Shown here: piece after piece, positions 7,732 through 15,849 of the stretch | Numbering within the stretch: the stretch's first letter is position 1 | Layout of the letters: every line of letters begins with the position of its first letter | Assembly: GCA_964638865.1 (NCBI GenBank) | Contig: CAZXBG010000075.1 | Location: 1 to 19,280 of the forward strand | DNA from: UBA7236 sp964638865 | Lineage (GTDB): Bacteria > Bacteroidota > Bacteroidia > Chitinophagales > BACL12 | Direction: 5' to 3' | DNA: 19,280 nucleotides | Translations under genes and position numbers: made by a program | Notes under the pieces: model-generated | Databases searched by the model: none | What the model saw: only the letters and a program-made list of their open reading frames with translations | Told to the model about the DNA's origin: nothing

Positions 7732-8421
7732 TTATCCCTTTTTCGGGTCTTTTACCAGTATTTCGTCTATCATACCGTAATTTTTAGCCTCCTCGGCACG
7801 CATCCAGTAGTCACGGTCGGAGTCTTTTTCTACCTTATCGATTGGTTGTCCGCTGTGATTGCTGATAATCTCATACAACTCTGATTTAAGTTTCAATATT
7901 TCCCTTAAAGAGATTTCCATATCACTTGCCTGACCTTGTGCTCCACCCATTGGCTGGTGAATCATAACTCTTGAGTGGCCTAATCCTGAGCGCTTTCCTT
8001 TAGTTCCGGCGCACAATAATACTGCTGCCATTGATGCTGCAATGCCGGTACAAATTGTTGCAACATCAGGGGTGATATAATGCATGGTATCATAAATTGC
8101 GAGACCTGAATACACTATTCCACCGGGACTATTGATATAAATTTGGATGTCTCTTTTCCCGTCAACACTCGACAGAAATAGTAATTGTGCCTGGATAACA
8201 TTGGCTACATAATCGTCGATTGCGGTTCCCATAAAAATAATACGATCCATCATCAATCGGGAAAAAACATCCAATGCCTGTGCGTTTAACTGGCGTTCTT
8301 CAATAATATAAGGGGTAAAATTAGTTACATGCATGCTTTGCATATTCATATAACTGTCGAGAGCATTGCTGCTCATACCCATGTGGTTAATCGCATATTT
8401 GCGAAATTCGTTATTCTGCAT
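7732..8421 (-). CDS. clpP: ATP-dependent Clp protease proteolytic subunit ClpP
   Basis: This is the serine peptidase of the barrel-shaped Clp protease. The catalytic triad is Ser130 (GIAASMAA), His155 (RVMIHQP) and Asp204 (SDRDYWM), with spacings of 25 and 49 residues as in other ClpP proteins. It has an N-terminal extension of about 30 residues before TPYIIEER, as expected for Bacteroidota, and 229 residues overall. The ATG at 8421 overlaps the last 11 bases of tig. An AGGAGG six bases upstream fixes the start, so translation is likely coupled to tig and also boosted by Shine-Dalgarno pairing. clpX follows 19 bases downstream. The QPMGGAQGQASD stretch (156-167) next to the active site is typical. 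Highly confident. Confidence 0.98.
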   Translation of the reverse strand: MQNNEFRKYAINHMGMSSNALDSYMNMQSMHVTNFTPYIIEERQLNAQALDVFSRLMMDRIIFMGTAIDDYVANVIQAQLLFLSSVDGKRDIQIYINSPGGIVYSGLAIYDTMHYITPDVATICTGIAASMAAVLLCAGTKGKRSGLGHSRVMIHQPMGGAQGQASDMEISLREILKLKSELYEIISNHSGQPIDKVEKDSDRDYWMRAEEAKNYGMIDEILVKDPKKG

Positions 8422-9787
8422 ATACTTCCTCCTGTTTATTTAGTTTTTGAAATTCTTCTGCTGTTATTGCCTGATCTTCAATTGTGATGTAACCTTTTAA
8501 GGCTTCAAAAAATTTCTTTTGCGCAACACGATCGTGCATGTTTTCCACAAAAGCTTTATTCTTCAATTGTGATTGGGTGATGTATTGTATGAAATCATCA
8601 CCCATTTGTCCGTAACTCATTCTAACCGTTGTTAGTGCTTCCTGAATAATTTCTTCATTTTTAACATTCAGGTCATGCGATTTTTGAACGGTTCGATAAA
8701 TTAAGGATTGTTTTAGTTTGGTAATGAAATCGGTAAATTCGGCTTCAAAATTTTCTTCCGTTACCTCAGTTTCATTGCTTTGTTTGAACCATTTCCTTAA
8801 GAAGACTTCCGGAAGGGGCACATTGGTTGTATCGCCTAAATATTTAAATAGGTCGTTTTCGAGTGTTACCTCTGTTACGCGGCTATTATACTGTTCAATT
8901 CCTTCCTTTATTTTTAAGCGTAATTCTTCCTCAGATGATATTTCACCGAACTCTTTGCTTATTTCCGTATAAAATTCTTCATTGAGATCTGCGAGAATCA
9001 ATCTTGCAATTCTATCGATCTTAAATTCAAATTTCGGGCTAATTCCTTCCAACGATTCCTCTGTTGCTTCAGTTAATTGTAAAATATTTTTCGCGATCTT
9101 CACTTTGTCGCCCTTGAAGACGGAGAACACATCTTCAATATTGTTTATATCACCTTGTATAGCGCCTAAAAATAAATGCTGACTATCGTCGTTTAACATT
9201 TGCAGGTTAAAATAAGAATCCGCATGCACTCCGCCCTCTTTAGGTGAATTGTCTTCATTTAATTCGTGAACATGTGCGTAGATAACATCGTTTTGGTCCA
9301 CAATTTCCACGTCTTCCCGTTTGCCATATTTATTGCGAATGCGTTCTAATTCTGCATCAATTTCTTCTTCCTTTGCATGTATTTTGTAACGGGTAAAAGT
9401 TTTATCTTTATTAATATTTTCTTCTAAGTTCACAACAGGCTGAACACCTATTTCATATGCGAATTCATACGATTTGTTTTCGTTGTGATCTATATCCAGC
9501 TTGTTTTCCACCGGAAGTGCATCTCCCAACAATTCAAAATTATTTTCTTTCAGATAGGCATTCATCTGCTCATTTACGATCTTGTATAATTCTTCGAGAA
9601 TTGCAGTATTTCCGTACATTTTTTTAACCATTCCCATTGGAACATGTCCCGGACGGAAACCTGGGAAATTAGATTTTTTTGCAAGATCTTTTAATGCCTT
9701 TTCAAAACGATCGCGGTAATCTGCATTATCGATATGGAATCGGATGATATTGTGTTGAGGGTTTAAATTTTCGGTTGATACGTTCAC
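8411..9787 (-). CDS. tig: Trigger factor, ribosome-associated chaperone
   Basis: Trigger factor binds the ribosome near the exit tunnel and shields nascent chains. The ribosome-docking signature FPGFRPGHVP is at residues 41-50, inside a typical N-terminal domain (residues 1 to about 110). The middle region (about 150-245) corresponds to the PPIase domain but diverges from the classical FKBP pattern, as is usual in Bacteroidota, so prolyl isomerase activity is doubtful. The C-terminal helical domain runs from about 260 to 450 and contains LIYRTVQKSHDLNVKNEEI. The total of 458 residues is normal. The start codon is GTG at 9787: the MNVSTENL opening fits the family and no ATG lies just upstream. 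It is the first gene of the tig-clpP-clpX operon. I could not identify its promoter in the AT-rich stretch up to the tRNA gene. Confidence 0.96.
   Translation of the reverse strand: MNVSTENLNPQHNIIRFHIDNADYRDRFEKALKDLAKKSNFPGFRPGHVPMGMVKKMYGNTAILEELYKIVNEQMNAYLKENNFELLGDALPVENKLDIDHNENKSYEFAYEIGVQPVVNLEENINKDKTFTRYKIHAKEEEIDAELERIRNKYGKREDVEIVDQNDVIYAHVHELNEDNSPKEGGVHADSYFNLQMLNDDSQHLFLGAIQGDINNIEDVFSVFKGDKVKIAKNILQLTEATEESLEGISPKFEFKIDRIARLILADLNEEFYTEISKEFGEISSEEELRLKIKEGIEQYNSRVTEVTLENDLFKYLGDTTNVPLPEVFLRKWFKQSNETEVTEENFEAEFTDFITKLKQSLIYRTVQKSHDLNVKNEEIIQEALTTVRMSYGQMGDDFIQYITQSQLKNKAFVENMHDRVAQKKFFEALKGYITIEDQAITAEEFQKLNKQEEVYAE
8428..8433 (-). promoter_or_regulatory. Shine-Dalgarno site of clpP inside tig
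   Basis: Read on the minus strand, AGGAGG ends six bases before the clpP ATG. The same bases encode Q-E-E near the C-terminus of trigger factor. Strong Shine-Dalgarno sites are rare in Bacteroidota and I saw none before the other major genes here. This one decides the clpP start and may let ribosomes finishing tig reinitiate. Confidence 0.6.
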
Positions 9788-10047
9788 GTTTTTATTTTTT
9801 ATATAATTTTTAATGGTTTTTAATAAGCAGCATTAATTTTTTAATGATTTGGAGGAGGAAATTTTACAGTTTGGAAGGAAGTAACAAGATTGGGTATAAA
9901 ATGGTTTTGTATAAATCGGGTAGAATTTGGGATCTTGTTAAAATTTACAAAAAACATAAATGTATCTTCCTATTGATCCTGATAATTGTTTATTTCCTTT
10001 GTTGGTCCGACAGCGTGTTTCGGAAAGAAATAAAAGTTAAAACGCTT
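9788..10047. other. Intergenic, tig upstream region
   Basis: About 260 AT-rich bases lie between the tig start and the 3' end of the tRNA. The tig promoter should be here unless tRNA-Leu and tig are co-transcribed, but I find no TAnnTTTG on the minus strand and no terminator behind the tRNA. A plus-strand frame of 71 codons (9844-10059) has a hydrophobic segment but ends inside the tRNA gene and is probably not a gene. Confidence 0.4.
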
Positions 10048-10132
10048 TGGTGCGGGTAGAGGGACTTGAACCCCCATGCCTTGCGGCGCCAGATCCTAAG
10101 TCTGGTATGTCTGCCAATTTCACCATACCCGC
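10048..10132 (-). tRNA. tRNA-Leu (anticodon UAG)
   Basis: The minus strand folds as a class II tRNA. The 7-bp acceptor stem GCGGGTA/TACCCGC pairs 10126-10132 with 10052-10058. The anticodon stem CCAGA/TCTGG holds the loop CTTAGGA, placing TAG at 10096-10098. There is a variable arm of leucine type and a TTCAAGT T-loop. The 3' CCA is encoded in the DNA (10048-10050) after discriminator A. The structure without CCA covers 10051-10132. It decodes CUN leucine codons. Confidence 0.96.
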
Positions 10133-10147
10133 CTGTGCTAACGCTTC

Positions 10148-10163
10148 GGCGGGCAAGCCCGCC
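10148..10163. repeat. Perfect GC-rich hairpin upstream of tRNA-Leu
   Basis: GGCGGGC-AA-GCCCGCC is a perfect 7-bp stem with a 2-base centre, flanked on the left by CGCTTC. It starts 15 bases upstream of the tRNA 5' end in transcript sense. It is far richer in GC than its surroundings. GC-rich palindromes of this type recur between genes in Bacteroidota. No T-run follows on either strand, so it is not an ordinary terminator. Confidence 0.7.
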
Positions 10164-10252
10164 AGAGATTCAACTTTGGATTGATATTTTTCTTGCTAAA
10201 GCTTTGTGGAACAGGTCCGACTAAGATTTAACCTTGGTTTGATATTTTTTCA
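10164..10252. repeat. Two imperfect direct repeats
   Basis: A segment beginning AGATTCAACTTTGGATTGAT (about 10165) recurs as AGATTTAACCTTGGTTTGAT (about 10224). The similarity continues through the following T-run, about 27 bases with roughly four mismatches, about 59 bases apart. Both copies are followed by a GCT...GTGGA sequence. The meaning is unknown. They sit between the GC hairpin and a possible -7 element facing the tRNA. Confidence 0.5.
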
Positions 10253-10631
10253 GCTGTGGATTTTTCGGTTTGACAGCCTAATTTCAGCATGAATTTCAAA
10301 TAACGGCTCTTTTTCAAAAAGAGTTGCAAAAGTAAGATAAAGAATTGAGGAAAAGTAAACTCCGGTGAAGAAAACTGCTCATTATCAGGCATAAAACATC
10401 CTGAAAGTGCAGATTTAATGAAATAAATACCCAAATTGCTTGCTAAACAGCAATTGTGTGATTTTGTCATTTTTGCAAAAAAATCAGCCAATGTATTCGT
10501 TTTAGGGTGTGTTTGAATAATCAACAGGCTTTTACCGATTACATAATATTATCACTTTTTGTATACCTTTAATATTGTATTGATGATTCCCCGTCATTGG
10601 TTAAATTTAATAGAAATAGGAAAACACCACT
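10253..10631. other. Intergenic stretch before the sulfatase
   Basis: I see no convincing gene. A minus-strand frame of 98 codons (10228-10524) has no family features and is probably chance. A 17-base palindrome, CTCTTTTT-C-AAAAAGAG, lies at 10307-10323. Facing left, 10327-10334 reads TACTTTTG on the minus strand. On the plus strand TACCTTTA (10564-10571) is one mismatch from the -7 consensus and could serve the sulfatase gene, but it has no -33 partner. Confidence 0.4.
10327..10334 (-). promoter_or_regulatory. Possible -7 element facing tRNA-Leu
   Basis: The minus strand reads TACTTTTG, a perfect TAnnTTTG. No TTTG lies 19 bases upstream. If real, it would give the tRNA a leader of about 190 bases that includes the two direct repeats and the GC hairpin, or it would drive a separate short RNA. 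Confidence 0.3.
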
Positions 10632-13145
10632 ATGAAAAAAAATAAATTACTTTTGATCTACTGTATTTTGCCGGCATTGGTATTTTCGCAAACAGGAGAT
10701 CCAAAACCCAATATCATTTTTATCGTTTTTGATGATCTGAACGATGATGTGGAGGGATTCGGTGGTCATCCACAGGTGGAAACATCAAATTTGTTTGCTC
10801 TTCAATAAAAGGGAACCTCTTTTTTAAATGCATTTACTCCATCAACCCTATGTGTACCTTCCAGGTCTTCATTTTTGTTAGGTAAAAATCCTGATTATAC
10901 CGGGATTTATAAAAACGAAGGGTACGTAAGTAATGCTTTCAGAGCTAACTTTAGTCCTGATAAATATTTGGTCACAATGCCGGAGTGGTTAAAAGATTCG
11001 GCAGGATATTTCACGTATAATATCGACAAGATATTTCACTGTGATACCTGTAATGAACAGCAACCTGATTTTGATAAAATTACAAGTGATCCCTGTTCAA
11101 AATCTTTATCCTGGAATAAACAAATAAATTCGGGAAATGATGTGTCCGTTCCGGCTGAGGATAAATTTCAGGGTGTTGAAAATTTAAAGTGGGGCGCTAT
11201 CGATAGCGTAAATGTGGCAACAATGGCCGATTATAGAACTGCCGATACGGCAAAAACTTTTCTTGATGCCTATGCAAATGATCCAACACAATTTTGTAAT
11301 AAACCATTTTTTCTGGCAATTGGTATAAGAAAACCACATTCCAACTTATATGTTCCCGAACAGTATTTTGCAAAAGATTACATCTACGATTTTTATGTAG
11401 AACCTTTTAATAAACCTTATAATTTTCCTGAATTTGCGGATCCTGAAAATGGTATCATTATGCCACCTCAACCGGATACTGCATGGAGTGATTATGAGAA
11501 GCTTCCGTATCTCGGAAAATTTATGGTTGCACAGGCAATTCAAAACGATTTTATTTCATGGCCACTTGATTCTTTATTTCCACTTCCTGAAATTAGTGCA
11601 GGGATTTCTGACAGTGAAAGAATTATTATTTTATCGGAATCGAAAAGAGCTAATGCAGTGATGTCTTATTTGGCTGCAATTAATTTTGCGGATGAACAAA
11701 TTGGAAAAATTTTGGAAACATTAGAATCACATCCCGAAATTTATAATAATACTGTAATTGTAATTACCAGTGATCACGGATTTAGTCTTGGCGAGAAAAA
11801 AGTTTGGGGTAAGGCAAAACTTTGGGAAACTCAGATAAGGATTCCTTTAATAATTGCAGATCTCAGAAATATCCAAAATAAAATATGTAACCGGTCAGTT
11901 GGGTTGTTGGATTTATTTCCAACATTTTGTGACATTGCAGGATTGCCTTATCCATTGATGCCGGATGGATCAGATTATCTTGATGGAAGAAGTCTGATGC
12001 CACTTGTTTATAATCCGGATACTATTTGGGAGCACCCTGTGTTAACACAAATAATTTCCAGTAATCGAAATTGTTTCCCACAAAATTCAGTGCGAACAGA
12101 ACGTTGGCACTTCATTAATTACACCTCTAATAATGGCGTTGGAATAGGCGAATGCGATAGTAGTTTATCTTTCCAGGAATCAGAATTGTATGAAATAGGT
12201 TCCGATCGAAATATAGATCCTGAAGAATGGAACAATCTTGCAGAAGACCCTGATTATCTGCCTGTAAAAAATTATTTGCAGCAATTTTTGCCGGACAGCA
12301 ATCTGTATGGAATCAAACCATTTAAAGCAATTATTACCGCTCAGGTTCCTGATTGTTTGCAAAATGAAAATGCTTTTATAGAAATGCAAACAAAGTTATA
12401 TACAGATAAAGGGGAATTGATCACAGATGATGAATTAATTAATTATACTTTCACATGGACAAATAATTTAACGGAGGAAATTTATTCCGGACCTATTTAT
12501 TCCTTTGATATTTCCTCTTTAAACGATGCGGATTTTTATTCTGACAACAAAATAATATTCTATCTGCAAGTAAATAATAATATTACAGATGAATGGAGTG
12601 CATTTGATGTGCAGCATATTGATATTTATCCTCCCATTGCAGAACCTGAGGCAACTTTTGATTTACAGATTGATAAATTAGATGCAACAGTTATTAATTA
12701 TAATATTTCCGGAACTTATACAAGTACAGATTGGAATTTTGGAGACGGGACTATTTCAACCGATTTGATTCCGGCAAAACATTCCTATTTATCGTCCGGT
12801 GAATATACAATTACTAATAAAATACATTTCTCCAATAATTGTTTTGTGGATTTTCAAAAATCAATTTTTGTAAGTGAGGCATTTGATGCACAAAATTCAC
12901 TGCTAAGTTTTGAAGTATTTCCAAATCCTGCGCAGTTTAGCCTTTCTCTCGTTTTCTCACAACCCCTCGACAATGCAGTAATAAAGATTGGTAATGTAGC
13001 AGGTCAATTCAGTAATAATTATTCTGTAGTCGATAATAATAGTAATATTGTTTCCATCGATATCAGTGATTTTATTCCAGGTATTTATTTTATTAAAGTT
13101 ATTATAGATGGGGAATTTGGGGTGAAGATGTTTGAAGTGATTTGA
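10632..13145 (+). pseudogene. Iduronate-2-sulfatase-like sulfatase with in-frame TAA
   Basis: The frame encodes a secreted type I sulfatase of 837 codons counting the stop position. The order is: signal peptide (residues 1-20, MKKNKLLLIYCILPALVFSQ), first metal site IFIVFDDLND (29-38), TAA at codon 59 (10806-10808), catalytic LCVPSRSSFLLG (73-84, with C74 the residue oxidised to formylglycine), KPH (234-236), TSDHGFSLGE (380-388, Asp and His metal ligands), a PKD-like domain with WNFGDG (about 674-748), and a T9SS sorting domain with VFPNPA and FIPGIYFIKV (about 760-837). The spacing resembles iduronate-2-sulfatases. The TAA replaces a variable residue (LFALQ-stop-KGTSF) that is often Lys or Glu, one substitution away. 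The first in-frame ATG after it lies past the catalytic cysteine, so restart cannot give an active enzyme. No maturase gene is nearby. It is probably a recent nonsense mutation. Confidence 0.85.
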
Positions 13146-13153
13146 AGGGGAGG

Positions 13154-13233
13154 GGGACAAGGGTATCGGGACAAGGGTATTGGGACAAGGGTATCGGGAC
13201 AAGGGTATTGGGACAAGGGTATCGGGACAAGGG
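13154..13233. repeat. 14-bp tandem repeat, about 5.7 copies
   Basis: Five full copies and one 10-base partial copy of GGGACAAGGGTAT plus one variable base begin nine bases after the sulfatase stop. The last base of successive units alternates C, T, C, T, C, so the array is also a 28-bp repeat. It is strongly G-rich on the plus strand. A variable-number tandem array is likely. Confidence 0.95.
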
Positions 13234-13494
13234 ATGATTTTTCGAAAATTGGAACGTTTAAGGTTTGTTAGGGGAATAAATTTTGTTGTAAAATAGGTAG
13301 CTAGTATTGGGAGAAGATTTCAGTAACATACCTACAATGTGTAATGAGTAATGAGTAATGAGTAATGAGTAGTTCCTTAAAGCCGGGCACTTTTACTCCT
13401 GATTAATGCCTTGTTCAAATTGAAAATCGAAAATATTTTTTTTGCTCATTTGGTGAACGCAGAGTTGTGCATAAACTTACCTCAAAACCCGAAA
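13234..13494. other. Intergenic stretch between convergent genes
   Basis: The region between the 14-bp array and the ABC-F stop holds no ORF of note and no clear terminator for either flanking gene. It contains the heptamer array at 13341-13371 and otherwise unremarkable AT-rich sequence with a run of eight T near 13435-13443. Confidence 0.5.
13341..13371. repeat. Heptamer tandem array GTAATGA x4
   Basis: Four perfect copies of GTAATGA are followed by GTA. The same heptamer on the opposite strand (ACTCATT) forms arrays at 19099-19126 and 19232-19280, so it is a dispersed family and not a single microsatellite. Confidence 0.95.
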
Positions 13495-15426
13495 CTATTT
13501 TTCGCTAAGCTCAAGCCAGCGCATACTTTTTTCATCCAAAGTTTCAATAGTCTTTACTAACTCTTGCGAAATTTTGTAGATCTCATCGTGAGGTAGATTG
13601 GAATCGTTTAATTTATTTTCGTTTTGTTTTTTAAGAATTTCTAATTGAGTGATGTCTTTTGCAAGCAGATCGAATTCGAATTTTTCTTTGAATGTGAGTT
13701 TTGTTTTTTCTTTTTTTGTTTCCGGAAACTCACTCACTTTTTCCTTGTGTTTTTCTTTTCCATTGGAGGAAGTATTTACAGGAATTGTTTTTACAGGCTC
13801 CGATTTCTGATTTCTTGCAGCTTGTTTTTCTAATTCCAAACGTTCTCTGTAATCGGAATAATTACCCGGGAAATCGCGGATAATTCCATCTCCCTCAAAA
13901 ACAAAAACGTGATCTACCAATTTATCCATAAAATATCTGTCGTGGGAAACAATTAATATACAGCCTTGAAATTCTGCAAGAAAATCTTCTAATATTCCAA
14001 GTGTTAAAATATCAAGATCGTTTGTAGGTTCATCTAAAATTAAAAAGTTCGGATTTTTAATTAAGATGGTCATTAAATATAAACGACGTTTTTCTCCACC
14101 ACTTAATTTACTTACAAATGCATATTGTGTTTCCGGGGCAAATTGAAAACGTGTTAATAATTGCGATGCGCTCAATTTGGAACCATCGGCCAAAGGAATA
14201 AATTCTGCAATATCCTTCACCACGTCCAATACTCTTTTTTCTTCTTTCAATTGAATTCCATCCTGTGAATAATAGCCATAGACAATGGTTTCCCCGGTTT
14301 GTATTTTTCCGGTATCCGGTTTTTCCAGTTCCATTATCATATTCAAAAAGGTAGTTTTTCCGACACCATTTTTACCTATAATACCAATTTTATCGTACTT
14401 CTTAAATAAATAAGTAAAATTTTTAACGATGGTAAGTTCTCCAAATGATTTTGATACTTTTATCATCTCTAATATCTTTCCACCCATACGCGTCATCTTA
14501 ACATCCAGTTTAAGTTGATCGGTATTTTTCTTTGCAGTGGCTTTTTCGGCAATATCATCAAAAGAATCCAGTCGCGATTTACTTTTTGTGGTACGTGCTT
14601 TTGGCATTCTGCGCACCCATTCCAGTTCGCGGCGGTAAGTATTTTTTATTTTATCCAGTTCACTTGCTTCTGCAATTTCTCTGTTTGCTTTTTTCTCTAC
14701 AAATAAAGAAAAATTCCCATTGTATTGATAAAGTTTTCCATCTTCCAGTTCAATAATCTGATTACATACTCTATCTAAAAAATACCTATCGTGCGTAACT
14801 AATAAAATGGTCATGTTTTTAGTGGTAAGATATTCCTCCAACCATTCTATCATTTCAATATCTAAATGATTCGTTGGCTCATCCATGATTATAAAATCTG
14901 GTTCGAGTATCAATAATTTAGAAAGTGCTATACGTTTTTTTTGACCTCCGCTTAAAGTATTTACCGGTTGTTCAAGGTCTGTTATTTTTAATTGGGATAG
15001 AATTTGTTTGATCTTCAATTCATAATCCCAGGCCTCCAAAACTGTCATTTGTTCGTGTGCATTTTCCAATTGCAGCGCAGTTGTTTCGTTGTATTCGTGA
15101 TGTTGCGCAATTAAGGCCTCTTCATAATCCGTTATTGCTTTTATAATAGGCGAATCACCACTCAATAAATTTTCAAGAATGGTATGCGATTCGTCCAGGT
15201 CGGGATCTTGTTCCAGATAACCTGTTGTTATTCCCTTCCGCAGGGTAAATTTTCCGGAATCGGCAATTTCCTTGCCCATAATAATTTTCATGAGGGAAGT
15301 TTTACCCGCCCCATTTTTTGCAACCAGTGCAACTTTTTGACCTCTGTTTATACCGAAAGAGATATTTTCAAACAGCACTTTTGTATCGTAAGTTTTCGAA
15401 AGTGCCTCAACTAAAAGATAATTCAC
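13495..15426 (-). CDS. Uup-like ABC-F family ATPase
   Basis: This 643-residue protein has two ABC ATPase domains and no membrane segments, the layout of ABC-F proteins that act on ribosomes instead of transporting. Domain 1 has Walker A AKNGAGKT (36-43), signature LSGGQ (158-162) and Walker B with DEPTNHLD (182-189). Domain 2 has GKNGVGKT (351-358), LSGGE (441-445) and DEPTNDLD (465-472). The linker (about 245-310) is long, charged and helical. After residue 530 comes a low-complexity basic stretch and then a coiled coil (about 575-640, EKFEFDLLAKDITQLEIL), as in the C-terminal domain of Uup. A housekeeping translation or DNA-related role fits better than antibiotic protection, though sequence alone cannot exclude the latter. 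The start is GTG at 15426, giving MNYLLVEALSKTY, the expected opening. The promoter element lies only five bases upstream. Confidence 0.93.
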   Translation of the reverse strand: MNYLLVEALSKTYDTKVLFENISFGINRGQKVALVAKNGAGKTSLMKIIMGKEIADSGKFTLRKGITTGYLEQDPDLDESHTILENLLSGDSPIIKAITDYEEALIAQHHEYNETTALQLENAHEQMTVLEAWDYELKIKQILSQLKITDLEQPVNTLSGGQKKRIALSKLLILEPDFIIMDEPTNHLDIEMIEWLEEYLTTKNMTILLVTHDRYFLDRVCNQIIELEDGKLYQYNGNFSLFVEKKANREIAEASELDKIKNTYRRELEWVRRMPKARTTKSKSRLDSFDDIAEKATAKKNTDQLKLDVKMTRMGGKILEMIKVSKSFGELTIVKNFTYLFKKYDKIGIIGKNGVGKTTFLNMIMELEKPDTGKIQTGETIVYGYYSQDGIQLKEEKRVLDVVKDIAEFIPLADGSKLSASQLLTRFQFAPETQYAFVSKLSGGEKRRLYLMTILIKNPNFLILDEPTNDLDILTLGILEDFLAEFQGCILIVSHDRYFMDKLVDHVFVFEGDGIIRDFPGNYSDYRERLELEKQAARNQKSEPVKTIPVNTSSNGKEKHKEKVSEFPETKKEKTKLTFKEKFEFDLLAKDITQLEILKKQNENKLNDSNLPHDEIYKISQELVKTIETLDEKSMRWLELSEK

Positions 15427-15430
15427 GGCG

Positions 15431-15438
15431 CAAAGGTA
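15431..15438 (-). promoter_or_regulatory. -7 element abutting the ABC-F start codon
   Basis: The minus strand reads TACCTTTG followed by CGCC, a classic Bacteroidota context. The bases 20 upstream read TTTC, one mismatch from TTTG. The element ends four bases before the GTG, so the predicted transcript would start on or next to the start codon. Confidence 0.55.
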
Positions 15439-15491
15439 GGGAGTTTGAAGCGCAGGTGGAAATTTGGTAGAAAGGTTTTTATGGTTAGTTA

Positions 15492-15768
15492 GGTCCGCAA
15501 CCCAGAACTTAGAACCAGTGGCAGTTGGCAGTGGCAGTAGGCAGTTGGCAGTGGCATTCCTTGTCGTGGTAACGAGAATTGTTTTAAATGGTAGAGACGC
15601 AATGCATTGATTTTATACAATTTAGAACAATTTTCAACCCAGAACTTTGAACTCTGAACCAGTGGCAGTTGGCAGTGGTCAACCCGGAATTCAGAATTCA
15701 GAACTATTTGCAGTCGCAGTGGCATTGGCAGTTGGCAGTTGTGAACCCATAACTCCGAACCCCGAACT
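15492..15768. repeat. Degenerate GGCAGTT / CAACCCAGAACTT repeats
   Basis: Most of the 423-base gap before the Rel gene is built of two short motifs. GGCAGTTGGCAGTGG occurs at 15520-15535, 15540-15555 and 15664-15678, and in a variant form at 15721-15739. CAACCCAGAACTT occurs at 15498-15510 and 15635-15647, with variants near 15679, 15742 and 15752. Between them, GTAGAGACGC (15591-15600) leads into the 10-base palindrome CAATGCATTG (15600-15609), which looks like half of a longer inverted repeat. No gene is seen here. Confidence 0.8.
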
Positions 15769-15825
15769 TTGCATCAAAATTTAAGGTTGTTAACTATTGT
15801 CAGCAGTTCTGAATGTGATTTCATT

Positions 15826-15833
15826 TAGATTTG
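15826..15833 (+). promoter_or_regulatory. -7 element of the Rel gene
   Basis: TAGATTTG matches TAnnTTTG perfectly and lies 16 bases before the ATG at 15850, implying a leader of roughly 10 bases. The -33 position holds GCAG, so only half the promoter is supported. Confidence 0.45.
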
Positions 15834-15849
15834 TAATTCCAATTGTACT

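Noticed and set aside
9844..10059. 71-codon plus-strand ORF with a hydrophobic segment
   Set aside because: It runs antisense into the tRNA-Leu gene and ends there, has no promoter element and shows no family features.
10228..10524. 98-codon minus-strand ORF
   Set aside because: It has no recognisable domain, covers the direct repeats and palindrome, and looks like a chance open frame in intergenic DNA.
10875..10877. TTG start of a 756-residue sulfatase
   Set aside because: It would remove the signal peptide, the first metal motif and the catalytic CxPSR motif. The codons upstream clearly continue the same protein to ATG 10632, broken only by TAA.
5435..13145. Alternative genetic code with UAA as sense
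   Set aside because: TAA ends most intact genes in the same window at family-typical lengths, so it is a normal stop here.
13154..13233. G-quadruplex regulatory element
   Set aside because: G-runs of three recur on the plus strand, but the tandem-repeat origin explains them and no link to expression is visible.
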